NCBI RefSeq assembly: GCF_006337065.1
Contig: NZ_CP040872.1
Coordinates: forward strand, 2,976,001-3,040,000
Direction: 5' to 3'
DNA length: 64,000 bases
Source of the DNA: Agromyces laixinhei
GTDB lineage: Bacteria; Actinomycetota; Actinomycetes; Actinomycetales; Microbacteriaceae
Part shown: positions 24,050 to 30,990 of the stretch, piece after piece
Layout of the letters: every line of letters begins with the position of its first letter
Position numbering within the stretch: position 1 is the first letter of the stretch
Made by a program: the position numbers and the translations under genes
The notes under the pieces: generated by a model
Seen by the model: only the letters and a program-made list of their open reading frames with translations
What the model was told of the DNA's origin: nothing
The model's database searches: none

Positions 24050-24691
24050 ATGAGCGAACACGATTCCCCACCGATCCATCCGATCGACGCCGACCTCACG
24101 AAGCGGCTCTTCCACGAGCGCATCATCGTGCTCGGCGACGAACTCGACCAGCAGGGCGGCAACCGGCTCTGCGCACAGCTCGTCACCCTCGCGGCCGACG
24201 ACCCTCGCCGCGACATCCGATTCTGGATCAATTCACCCGGCGGCTCGGTGTCGGCGATGCTCGCGATCGCCGACGTCATGCGATCGATCCCGAACGACGT
24301 GTCGACGATCGCGGTCGGCATCGCGGCGAGCGCGGGCCAGTTCCTGCTCTCGGCGGGCACGAGGGGCAAGCGATTCGCACTGCCGCACTCCCGGATCCTC
24401 ATGCACCAGGGGTCCGCCGGCATCGGCGGCACCGCGGTCGACATCGAACTGCAGGCCGACGACCTGCGGTACACGCGCGACACGGTGCTCGGCATCACCG
24501 CGGAGAACACGGGGCAGCCGATCGAGCGCATCGCCGAGGACTCGCTGCGCGACCGCTGGTACTCCGCGACCGAGGCCGTCGACTACGGCTTCATCGACCG
24601 CATCGCCGACGGATTCGGCGAGATGTTCCCTGGGGGCGACCGGCCCCGGGTGGGACTGCAGGCCCGCACCGGAACAGGAGCCCCGTCATGA
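24050..24691 (+). CDS. clpP: ClpP-like serine protease subunit (catalytic)
   Basis: A 213-residue ClpP-family protein. The catalytic residues are present: Ser94 in AASAGQ, His119 in LMHQG, and the Asp in RDRWYSATEA near residue 170. NSPGGSVSA forms the substrate-binding strand. I prefer the ATG at 24050, preceded by GGGGGC, over an upstream ATG at 23906 whose extension is alanine-rich and unlike ClpP. It overlaps the next ClpP gene by ATGA. No clpX or clpC gene is present here. The nearby ClgR-like regulator is a plausible controller. Confidence 0.92.
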   Translation: MSEHDSPPIHPIDADLTKRLFHERIIVLGDELDQQGGNRLCAQLVTLAADDPRRDIRFWINSPGGSVSAMLAIADVMRSIPNDVSTIAVGIAASAGQFLLSAGTRGKRFALPHSRILMHQGSAGIGGTAVDIELQADDLRYTRDTVLGITAENTGQPIERIAEDSLRDRWYSATEAVDYGFIDRIADGFGEMFPGGDRPRVGLQARTGTGAPS

Positions 24692-25305
24692 CGAGCTACA
24701 CGATCCCCTACGTCACGGAGAAGCGCGGCAACAGCGAGCGCTCGCTCGACGTCTACAGCCGACTGCTCTCGGAGCGCATCGTCTACCTCGGCACCGAGAT
24801 CGACGACGGGGTCGCGAACGTGCTGATCGCGCAGTTCCTGCACCTCGCGTCGGAGTCGAGCGAGACGCCGATCAGCCTCTACCTGAACTCCCCCGGCGGC
24901 TCGCCCGGTGCGGCCCTCGCGGTCTACGACACGATGCAGCACATCCGGCCGGATGTCGCGACCACGTGCGTCGGTCAGGCGGGCGGGCCTGCCGCAGTGC
25001 TCCTCGCCGGCGGCGCGAAGGGCATGCGGGCGATCCTGCCGCACGGCCGCGTCGTGCTGCACCAGCCGTCGACGCAGGGTCGCGGCACGATCCCCGACCT
25101 GATCCTGCACGCCGACGAGGTCGTTCGGGTGCGCGCCGAACTCGAGGCGGCCCTCGCCGTCGACACGGGTCGCGACGCGACGACGCTGCGCCGCGACAGC
25201 GATCGCGACCTCATCCTGCCCGCGGCGGCGGCCGTCGAGTACGGTCTCGCCGATCACGTGCTGACGGCGCAGGCCCTGGTCGGGGCCGGCTCCGAGCCCG
25301 GCTGA
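24688..25305 (+). CDS. ClpP-like subunit lacking the catalytic serine
   Basis: A 205-residue ClpP homologue coupled to the preceding gene by ATGA. NSPGGSPGAA, the conserved LHQPS histidine (His125) and DRDLILPAAAAVEYGL are kept. The nucleophile position reads GQAGGPA instead of GQAASMG, so Gly100 replaces the serine. It should be proteolytically inactive but still able to join a mixed ring, comparable in principle to cyanobacterial and plastid ClpR. Its stop codon lies inside a 25-bp tandem duplication. Confidence 0.88.
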   Translation: MTSYTIPYVTEKRGNSERSLDVYSRLLSERIVYLGTEIDDGVANVLIAQFLHLASESSETPISLYLNSPGGSPGAALAVYDTMQHIRPDVATTCVGQAGGPAAVLLAGGAKGMRAILPHGRVVLHQPSTQGRGTIPDLILHADEVVRVRAELEAALAVDTGRDATTLRRDSDRDLILPAAAAVEYGLADHVLTAQALVGAGSEPG

Positions 25306-25335
25306 GGCCGCCGGCTCCGGGCCCGGCTGAGGCCG
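25286..25335. repeat. 25-bp tandem duplication spanning the clpP-like stop codon
   Basis: 25286-25310 and 25311-25335 differ at one base (A/G). Each copy contains an in-frame-looking GGCTGAGG with TGA, so the gene end itself has been duplicated. Confidence 0.85.
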
Positions 25336-25348
25336 CCGCGGCCGGTCG

Positions 25349-25927
25349 CTACCAGCTCCGCCGCACGGTGCCCTTCGGCCCGGCGACGAGGCTCGCCGCC
25401 GGCACGTCGTCGGCCACGACCGCGCCGGCGGCGATCACGGCGTCGCGACCGATGCTCACACCGGGCAGGATCATCGCGCCCGCGCCGATCCACACGTTCT
25501 CGGCCACGTCGATGGGGGCGCCGCTGAGGAACCGGCGGCGCTCCTCGGGGTCGACCGGGTGCCCCATCGTGATGAACGTGGCCTTCGGGCCCACCATGAC
25601 GCCATCGCCCAACCTGATGCCCGCGTAGTCGAGGAACGTGCAGCCCTGGTTGACGAAGACCCGCTCCCCGAGCTCCAGCCGCAGGCCGTGATCGGTGTAG
25701 AAGGGCGGGTAGATCGTCAGTTTCGGCGGCAGCGGGCGGCCCAGGATCTGCTCGAGCGCCTCAGCCCTGCCCGCCTCATCGTCGAAGGGCAGCGCGTTCA
25801 GTCGAGACGTCAATGCGGTGACCGCCAGCACGCGCTCGCTCATCGCGGAGAACTCGTCGCCGAACACGCGCTCGCCTCTCGCCAGCAGCTCCGGATCGTG
25901 GATCTGCAGGAAGCGGTCGTCGGTCAT
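25349..25927 (-). CDS. Sugar O-acetyltransferase, left-handed beta-helix
   Basis: A 192-residue hexapeptide acyltransferase of the maltose/galactoside acetyltransferase (Maa/LacA/NodL) type. An N-terminal helical MAC domain (about residues 15-60) precedes hexapeptide repeats such as VFVNQGCTFLDYAGIRLGD and NVWIGAGAMILPGVSIG. The catalytic His is in ITMGHPVDPEER. Its ATG overlaps the TGA of the upstream regulator by one base (TGATG), so it is translated in series with the ClgR-like protein. Confidence 0.9.
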   Translation of the reverse strand: MTDDRFLQIHDPELLARGERVFGDEFSAMSERVLAVTALTSRLNALPFDDEAGRAEALEQILGRPLPPKLTIYPPFYTDHGLRLELGERVFVNQGCTFLDYAGIRLGDGVMVGPKATFITMGHPVDPEERRRFLSGAPIDVAENVWIGAGAMILPGVSIGRDAVIAAGAVVADDVPAASLVAGPKGTVRRSW

Positions 25928-26400
25928 CAGGCGGCGAGCAGGTACGCGTTCGAGACTGCGGGTGCGACGGGCGCTGCGTCGAGCGGATGCTCCGGGCCGA
26001 CGTCGAGGGGAGCGTTCGCGTCGGCACGGAAGGCGAACGACGTCTCGATCCTCAGCAACTCGCGGAGCTCGGTCTCGCGTCGCTCGACATCTCGTCGTTC
26101 GCCGAGCAGCCCGCCGACCCGCTGCACGACATCGACGAGGTCGAGCCCGAGCGCCTCGGCGACGGAACCGAGCACCTCCGACGAGGGCTCCTTGCGACCG
26201 CGCTCGATCTCCGAGAGGTACTGGGGCGAGACGCCCGCCGTCGCCGCGACCTCGGTCAGGATCCGTTCCTGCCCGAGCCGTTCACCGCGCAGCACCTCGC
26301 CGAGTGCATGTCGCCAGAGCGGCTTCGCAGGACCTCGCTCGGCACCCGGCTTCGACGTCTGCGAAGCAGCGACCCGTGTGAACTCGACGACCTTGCCCAT
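25927..26400 (-). CDS. ClgR-like XRE-family regulator with ssrA-like C-terminus
   Basis: A 157-residue helix-turn-helix protein. HTH_3 at about residues 30-90 has EVAATAGVSPQYLSEIER followed by GRKEPSSEVL, the pattern of ClgR, the actinobacterial activator of clp genes. The C-terminus ends in NAYLLAA, which resembles the YALAA end of the ssrA degradation tag. Streptomyces ClgR is known to be turned over by ClpP through a C-terminal Ala-Ala. A ClpP pair lies 620 bases away, so a feedback loop is plausible. The ATG at 26400 is 6 bases from TAGCCT. Confidence 0.82.
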   Translation of the reverse strand: MGKVVEFTRVAASQTSKPGAERGPAKPLWRHALGEVLRGERLGQERILTEVAATAGVSPQYLSEIERGRKEPSSEVLGSVAEALGLDLVDVVQRVGGLLGERRDVERRETELRELLRIETSFAFRADANAPLDVGPEHPLDAAPVAPAVSNAYLLAA

Positions 26401-26406
26401 GCCGAG

Positions 26407-26412
26407 AGGCTA
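26407..26412 (-). promoter_or_regulatory. Leaderless -10 (TAGCCT) for the ClgR-like gene
   Basis: TAGCCT is 6 bases before the ATG at 26400. Confidence 0.6.
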
Positions 26413-26470
26413 GCCGCGGCATCCGCTCGCCGACAGCCCGATCCGCTCAGAGCAGAACGCTGCGCGCCGA

Positions 26471-26677
26471 CTACGCCGGAGGGTTCTCGGGGTCGACGGT
26501 CTCGATCGAGTCGGCCTCGACCGCGTTGTCGGCGTCGAGGTCGTTGGGGTCGTCGCCGGTGTCACCGTCGGGGCCGGTATCACGGTCTGGATCTGCAAGG
26601 TCGTCGTGCTGCTCGGAGTCGGATCGGGCGGAGCGCCGAGGGTCATGTGGCGGGATCGTGTCTCGTGGTTCGGTCAT
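26471..26677 (-). CDS. Small acidic hypothetical protein
   Basis: A 68-residue, Asp/Pro-rich hydrophilic protein with no recognised domain, no membrane segment and no cysteine. The main support for it being real is a strong ribosome binding site, GGGAGGAACG before the ATG at 26677. The reading frame is typical of the short disordered proteins seen in this family of organisms. Function unknown. Confidence 0.55.
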   Translation of the reverse strand: MTEPRDTIPPHDPRRSARSDSEQHDDLADPDRDTGPDGDTGDDPNDLDADNAVEADSIETVDPENPPA

Positions 26678-26820
26678 CGTTCCTCCCGGATCGGCATGGT
26701 TCCAGCGTGCGCGCCGCCCACGACCTCCGTCAAGCGGGCGACCCCGCCGCCTTCCGGGCGGAATGGTGGCGGTCGCGGTCGTCGGCGTGCAGAATGAAGC
26801 AACTGATGTGGAGGTGGGCG

Positions 26821-26931
26821 ATGTCGACGGAATCCGTGATCTGGTCGATTCTCGGAACTTTCCTGGCCGTCGGGGGCCTTCTGGGGCTCGCGGCGCTCTG
26901 GTCGCTCATCCGGCATCCGCGCGACCACTGA
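26821..26931 (+). CDS. 36-residue single-pass membrane microprotein
   Basis: MSTESVIWSILGTF begins a 36-residue protein with one hydrophobic helix (about residues 6-28), followed by LIRHPRDH. GGAGG lies 6 bases before the ATG, an ideal ribosome binding site. In-frame upstream ATGs at 26794 and 26806 have no site of their own. The helix and basic tail suggest an inner-membrane microprotein with the N-terminus outside; function unknown. Confidence 0.6.
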   Translation: MSTESVIWSILGTFLAVGGLLGLAALWSLIRHPRDH

Positions 26932-26968
26932 CCGCCGCGAACACGTGGCATGGGTCGAGCAACGACGG

Positions 26969-27607
26969 TCAGGCGAGCGCCTCGGCGATCGGCGTGCCGC
27001 CGCCGTTGAACCGGAGGGTGCGGCCCACCGTCGAGTCTCGGTGCACCGATTCGAGGGCGACTGCCGCGACATCCGCCCGGTCGACGGTGCCGCTGCTGGT
27101 CGCGCCGACGTCGATGAGTCCGGTGCCCTCGCCGTCGGTCAGCGTGCTCGGGCCGAGGATGGTCCAGTGCAGCGACGAGGCCGCGAGGCGCTCATCGGCC
27201 GCCGCCTTCGACTCGGCGTAGGCGTGGAACGAGTCGCCCTCGGGCACGCGGTGATCGGGCGAGCCGAAGTACGACACCATGACGTACCGGGTGACGCCCG
27301 CCTGTTCGGCCGCCGTCATCGACCTGATCGCCGCGTCGCGGTCGACCGCGTACGTACGGGCCGGATCGCCGCCGCCTGCCCCCGCCGACCAGACCACGGC
27401 GTCGTGGCCGTGCAGGATCTCGGCGACGTCGTCGACGTCGAGGCGCTCGATGTCGGCGACGATCGGGCGCGCTCCCGCCGCAACGACGTCGTCGGCATGC
27501 TCGGGATTGCGAATGATCGCGTCGACCTCGTCGCCCCGCTCGGCAGCGAGGCGTGCGAGTCGCAGAGCGATCTTGCCGTGGCCTCCGAAGATCACGATGC
27601 GTGCCAT
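26969..27607 (-). CDS. NAD(P)-binding SDR-like protein
   Basis: A 212-residue atypical short-chain dehydrogenase of the NmrA/NAD(P)H-binding group. The N-terminus is IVIFGGHGKIALRLA (a GxxGxxG-like fold), and WTILGPSTLTDG lies near residue 150. The classical catalytic YxxxK is replaced by YAESKAAAD, which still offers Tyr and Lys with shifted context. Such proteins act as flavin/quinone-linked reductases or redox sensors. AAGGAGG is 5 bases before the ATG. Confidence 0.85.
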   Translation of the reverse strand: MARIVIFGGHGKIALRLARLAAERGDEVDAIIRNPEHADDVVAAGARPIVADIERLDVDDVAEILHGHDAVVWSAGAGGGDPARTYAVDRDAAIRSMTAAEQAGVTRYVMVSYFGSPDHRVPEGDSFHAYAESKAAADERLAASSLHWTILGPSTLTDGEGTGLIDVGATSSGTVDRADVAAVALESVHRDSTVGRTLRFNGGGTPIAEALA

Positions 27608-27681
27608 GGATTCCTCCTTCGAGTGGTCCGTTCCACGTTACCCCCGGATGAGGTACGCCTCTCCGACCTCGGTGGTGCGCC

Positions 27682-28152
27682 ATGCCGGTGAAGAGCGCGG
27701 GCCTGCTGCTGTACCGCAAGTCGACCGGCGTCGAGGTGTTCATCGCGCACATGGGCGGGCCGTTCTGGGCCGGTCGCCAGGCTGGTGCCTGGTCGATCCC
27801 GAAGGGCGAGTTCACGAGCGAGCGCCCGCTCACCGCCGCCCGGCGCGAGTTCACCGAAGAGATCGGCGTGACGCCGCCAGATGCCGAGGCCGTCGACCTC
27901 GGCACGTTCCGCTACTCATCCGGCAAGACCGTGCGGGTGTTCGCGGTCTGCGCACCCGAGTTCGAGGTCGACGCTGTGCGGTCGAACACCTTCGAACTCG
28001 AGTGGCCGCCGCGGTCGGGCATGATCCGGGAGTTCCCCGAGGTCGACGATGCCCGATGGACGCCGGTGTTCGAGGCGCGGGAGCTGCTCACCGCCGGACA
28101 GCGCCCCGTGCTCGACGCGCTCCTGGCGGAGCTCGACGGCTCCGCAGACTGA
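27682..28152 (+). CDS. NUDIX hydrolase
   Basis: A 156-residue NUDIX protein with KSAGLLLYRK at the start, WSIPKGEF and the box region ERPLTAARREFTEEIGV (R-E-x-x-E-E-x-G). It resembles diadenosine-polyphosphate or (d)NTP diphosphatases with a KGE-type motif instead of GGxxE. No clear ribosome binding site precedes the ATG, and the promoter is not evident. The stop codon lies inside a 30-bp tandem duplication. Confidence 0.85.
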   Translation: MPVKSAGLLLYRKSTGVEVFIAHMGGPFWAGRQAGAWSIPKGEFTSERPLTAARREFTEEIGVTPPDAEAVDLGTFRYSSGKTVRVFAVCAPEFEVDAVRSNTFELEWPPRSGMIREFPEVDDARWTPVFEARELLTAGQRPVLDALLAELDGSAD

Positions 28153-28203
28153 ATCAGATCGAATCAGGCCGAGGCAGACTGAATCAGATCGAATCAGGCC
28201 GCA
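28144..28203. repeat. 30-bp tandem duplication spanning the NUDIX stop codon
   Basis: GCAGACTGAATCAGATCGAA begins each copy (28144 and 28174). The two copies differ only in the last two bases. TGA occurs in each copy. Confidence 0.85.
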
Positions 28204-28231
28204 GACACCGCAGAACGAGGAGGAGGCCGGA

Positions 28232-29167
28232 ATGCCGGCAGACGCGCTCGTGAACGCCGCGACGGACCTGTACGCGCTGCGTCCCGACGAGTTCACTGCT
28301 GCCCGCAACGCTCGAGCGCAGTCGGCCGGCGCCGACGATCGCGAACTCGGCGCACGCATCCGGGAACTGCGACGCCCCTCCCCCGCGGCGTGGCTCGTGA
28401 ACCAGCTCGTGCGCCGCCGGGCCGACCAGGTGCAGGCGGTGCTCACGCTCGGCGCCGAGGCCCGAGCCCGCGAGGTCCGCGGGGCGCTCGACACGGCCGA
28501 GCTCGCGGAGCTCGGCCGGCAGCGCCGACGCCTCGTCTCCGCGCTCGCCCGCGATGCCGGCGCGCTCGCCGAGGAACTCGGGGCCCCGGTGCGCGCCCCG
28601 GTGCTCGACGAGGTCGCCCAGACCTTGCAGGCCGCGATGTCGGATGCCGCCGCGGCCGACGCCGTGCGATCGGGCCGACTCGTGCGCGCACTCGAGGCGG
28701 TCGGCGTCGAGGTCGAGCTGAGCGGTGCCGTCGCGGGCGGGCCGGCGCCGCGCACCGAACAGGCGGGTGCTGCGGGCGACTCGGATGCCGCGGACGACGC
28801 CGCTGCCGCGAGCGACGCCGCTGCCGCGAGCGACGCCGCGCCGGCCATGCCCTCGGGCCACGACCGTCGGGCCGCCAGGAAACGCGCCGAGCGCACGGTC
28901 GAAGCCGCCGAGCTGCGAGCGGCCGAGGCATCCGCTGCGCTCGAGGCGGTCGACGCCCGGCTGGCCGACGCCAACGGCCGGCACGCCGATCGCGCGGCTC
29001 GACGCGACGAGCTCGAACAGCAGCTGCGACGAGTCGAGCAGGAGATCGCCGAGGCCGATCGGGCGACGCGATCCCTCACGCGGGAGCGGGAGCGCGCGGC
29101 CGGTGCTGCTCATGCCGCTGAGGTCGACGTCGACGACGCCCGCGAGGCGTTCGCCGAGTTCGAATAG
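28232..29167 (+). CDS. Coiled-coil hypothetical protein
   Basis: A 311-residue soluble protein rich in Ala, Arg and Glu. Residues 1-150 are helical with conserved-looking PSPAAWLVNQLVRR. A low-complexity stretch with DAAAAS repeats (about 195-210) precedes a long C-terminal coiled coil (about 215-311; RKRAERTVEAAELRAAEA and later heptads). AGGAGG before the ATG at 28232 supports the start. I do not recognise a functional family. Confidence 0.68.
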   Translation: MPADALVNAATDLYALRPDEFTAARNARAQSAGADDRELGARIRELRRPSPAAWLVNQLVRRRADQVQAVLTLGAEARAREVRGALDTAELAELGRQRRRLVSALARDAGALAEELGAPVRAPVLDEVAQTLQAAMSDAAAADAVRSGRLVRALEAVGVEVELSGAVAGGPAPRTEQAGAAGDSDAADDAAAASDAAAASDAAPAMPSGHDRRAARKRAERTVEAAELRAAEASAALEAVDARLADANGRHADRAARRDELEQQLRRVEQEIAEADRATRSLTRERERAAGAAHAAEVDVDDAREAFAEFE

Positions 29168-29180
29168 CCGCGAGCGCTGC

Positions 29181-30023
29181 TCAGACGCGCTCGATCAGCC
29201 AGTCCATCGCGTCGGGCACGACGTCGAGCACCGAGATGTGCCCGTCGTCGAGTCGCATCCAGAGCGACGCCCGCGGAATGCGCGCGAGCAGCCACGAGGC
29301 GTGCGACGCGGGAACGATACGGTCGCCCTCGCCCTGCACGAGCAGCACCGGCACGTCGATGTCGCCGAGGTCGAAGCCCCACGGTGCTGCGAAGGCGACG
29401 TCATCGTCGATGAGTCCGTCGGGCCCGGCCGCTCCGGCGAGCACGGAGTCGGCGCCGAGCGACGCCCATCGTGCATCGAGCGCCGCCAGATCGACGGCGA
29501 GGAACTGCGAGGGATCGAACTCCTCGGTCTCGGCGAAGGCCGCACGCGCGGCGCGCCCCCCGACGGCTGCACGAAGGGCGTCGGGCGAGGCCATGCCGGC
29601 GAACCAGTCGTACCCATCGGTGCGCGGCGCGACGCCCGCGAGCGTGACCGCACCGACCACGCGACCGGGCAGCAGTGCCGCGCAGGCGAGCGCGTGGGGA
29701 CCGCCGCCCGACGCCCCCATCACGGCGAACCGCTCGAGCCCGAGCGCATCGGCGATCGCCGCGACGTCTGCTGCCGCCGAGGCGACGTCGCGCCCGGGCC
29801 GCGGCGTCGATCCCCCGTACGACGGACGCCCGTAGGAGACGAGTCGGATGCCCCGTTCGGCCGCCGCGACGAGCAGGGGTTCGATCGGCGCACCTGTCTG
29901 CGGGGAGCCGTGATGCCACACGAGCGTGAGCGTCGACGCGGCATCCGCGCCGGTGTCGAAGGTGTGCAGGCGAGCGCCGTCGCCGATGGCGACATCGAGT
30001 TCGGTGTACGTCATGATCGCCAC
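29181..30023 (-). CDS. Alpha/beta hydrolase
   Basis: A 280-residue hydrolase with HHGSPQTG (oxyanion region) and the nucleophile elbow GASGGGPHAL near residue 105. The catalytic Asp is in QGEGDRIVP and the His in DDGHISVLD. The cap region between them is helical. The substrate is not predictable. The GTG at 30023 or the ATG at 30014 could start translation; neither has a well-spaced ribosome binding site. It lies 24 bases after a small membrane protein gene and may be cotranscribed with it. Confidence 0.87.
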   Translation of the reverse strand: MAIMTYTELDVAIGDGARLHTFDTGADAASTLTLVWHHGSPQTGAPIEPLLVAAAERGIRLVSYGRPSYGGSTPRPGRDVASAAADVAAIADALGLERFAVMGASGGGPHALACAALLPGRVVGAVTLAGVAPRTDGYDWFAGMASPDALRAAVGGRAARAAFAETEEFDPSQFLAVDLAALDARWASLGADSVLAGAAGPDGLIDDDVAFAAPWGFDLGDIDVPVLLVQGEGDRIVPASHASWLLARIPRASLWMRLDDGHISVLDVVPDAMDWLIERV

Positions 30024-30047
30024 GTGGTCAGCGCTCCATCGACAGGC

Positions 30048-30242
30048 TCAGCGCTCGATCGAGCGCTGCCCGCGGTCGCGACCGAACACGCCGCGCAGCA
30101 CGAAGTACACGATGACCGCGACCACGGCGACGACCACGAGCTTGCCGATGAACCAGAGCAGGCTGAACAGCACATCGACGAGGAACCACGCGATCACGAC
30201 TGCGGCGATGACACCGATGACGGTCCAGACGGTGCGGCTCAT
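30048..30242 (-). CDS. Small two-helix membrane protein
   Basis: A 64-residue protein, almost entirely hydrophobic: one helix at about residues 4-22 and a second at 25-50, then a basic tail (GRDRGQRSIER). It resembles the short hydrophobic proteins often annotated only as hypothetical in Microbacteriaceae. The ATG at 30242 is 6 bases from TAGCGT, so it is probably leaderless. The stop codon lies within a 20-bp perfect palindrome. Confidence 0.7.
   Translation of the reverse strand: MSRTVWTVIGVIAAVVIAWFLVDVLFSLLWFIGKLVVVAVVAVIVYFVLRGVFGRDRGQRSIER
30050..30069. repeat. 20-bp perfect palindrome
   Basis: CAGCGCTCGATCGAGCGCTG covers the last codons and stop of the small membrane protein gene. 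It has no loop, so it could be a cruciform, a protein site, or part of a terminator. Confidence 0.7.
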
Positions 30243-30248
30243 GGTTCA

Positions 30249-30254
30249 ACGCTA
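30249..30254 (-). promoter_or_regulatory. Leaderless -10 (TAGCGT)
   Basis: TAGCGT is 6 bases before the ATG at 30242 of the small membrane protein. Confidence 0.6.
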
Positions 30255-30303
30255 GTCGACGGGCCGCGGATGCACCGACCCGCTCGAGACCGCCTGGCGC
30301 GCC

Positions 30304-30906
30304 TCACGGCGCATGGCCGTCGAAGAGCAGCACCCGTACCGGGCCGAACGGCATCGAACGCACGCGCAACGGCCGTGCGTCGTCGGCGACGAACCCCGCG
30401 TCGGCAAGTGCCCGAGCCGTGTCGCGATCCCAGTGGCATCCATGGCAGAAGCGGGCGGTGAACGGCGTGGCGATGCGCTGCACCACCCGTTTCACCGTGC
30501 GGGGCGGCGCGACGACGTGGTCGATGAACACGACCCTGCCGCCCGGCGCGAGCACCCGGCGCACCTCGGCGAGTGCGATCGCCGGATCGGCGACGGAGCA
30601 GAGCACGTAGGTGGCGACGACGGCATCGACCGCGTGATCGGGCAGCGGAATCGCCTCGGCCCGCGCATCGAGCGGCTCGGCGCGGTGACCCCACCCGCGG
30701 GCGCGCTGCGCGAGTTCGGCTCGGCGCTCGGCATCGGGTTCGAGTCCGATCCATTCGACGTCGGCGTGCAGGGCTCCGAAGTTCTCGCCCTCGCCCGCCC
30801 CGATCTCGAGCACCCGGCCGCGCACCCGCCCCACGAAGTCCCGCTCGAGGTCGTCGAGCCGGTCGTCGTCGATGAGGTCGGATGCCGCGGCCGTCGGTTG
30901 CTCCAT
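30304..30906 (-). CDS. Class I SAM-dependent methyltransferase
   Basis: A 200-residue methyltransferase. Motif I is VLEIGAGEGENFG near residue 35, the acidic end of strand 2 is IGLEPDAERR, motif II/IV is AVVATYVLCSV, and LAPGGRVVFIDHV follows. The shape and the CHGCHWDRDT segment resemble the METTL7/UbiE-like group. Substrate unknown. It is divergent from the EI24-domain gene. Confidence 0.87.
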   Translation of the reverse strand: MEQPTAAASDLIDDDRLDDLERDFVGRVRGRVLEIGAGEGENFGALHADVEWIGLEPDAERRAELAQRARGWGHRAEPLDARAEAIPLPDHAVDAVVATYVLCSVADPAIALAEVRRVLAPGGRVVFIDHVVAPPRTVKRVVQRIATPFTARFCHGCHWDRDTARALADAGFVADDARPLRVRSMPFGPVRVLLFDGHAP

Positions 30907-30978
30907 GTCGCCATGCGAGCACGTCGGCCGTGCGGCGTCAAGGGCGCGAGCGCCGATGCGCTGCCTTCCCGCACCTCG

Positions 30979-30984
30979 TAAGCT
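30979..30984 (+). promoter_or_regulatory. Leaderless -10 (TAAGCT) for the EI24 gene
   Basis: TAAGCT is 6 bases before the ATG at 30991. Confidence 0.6.
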
Positions 30985-30990
30985 GAGTCG

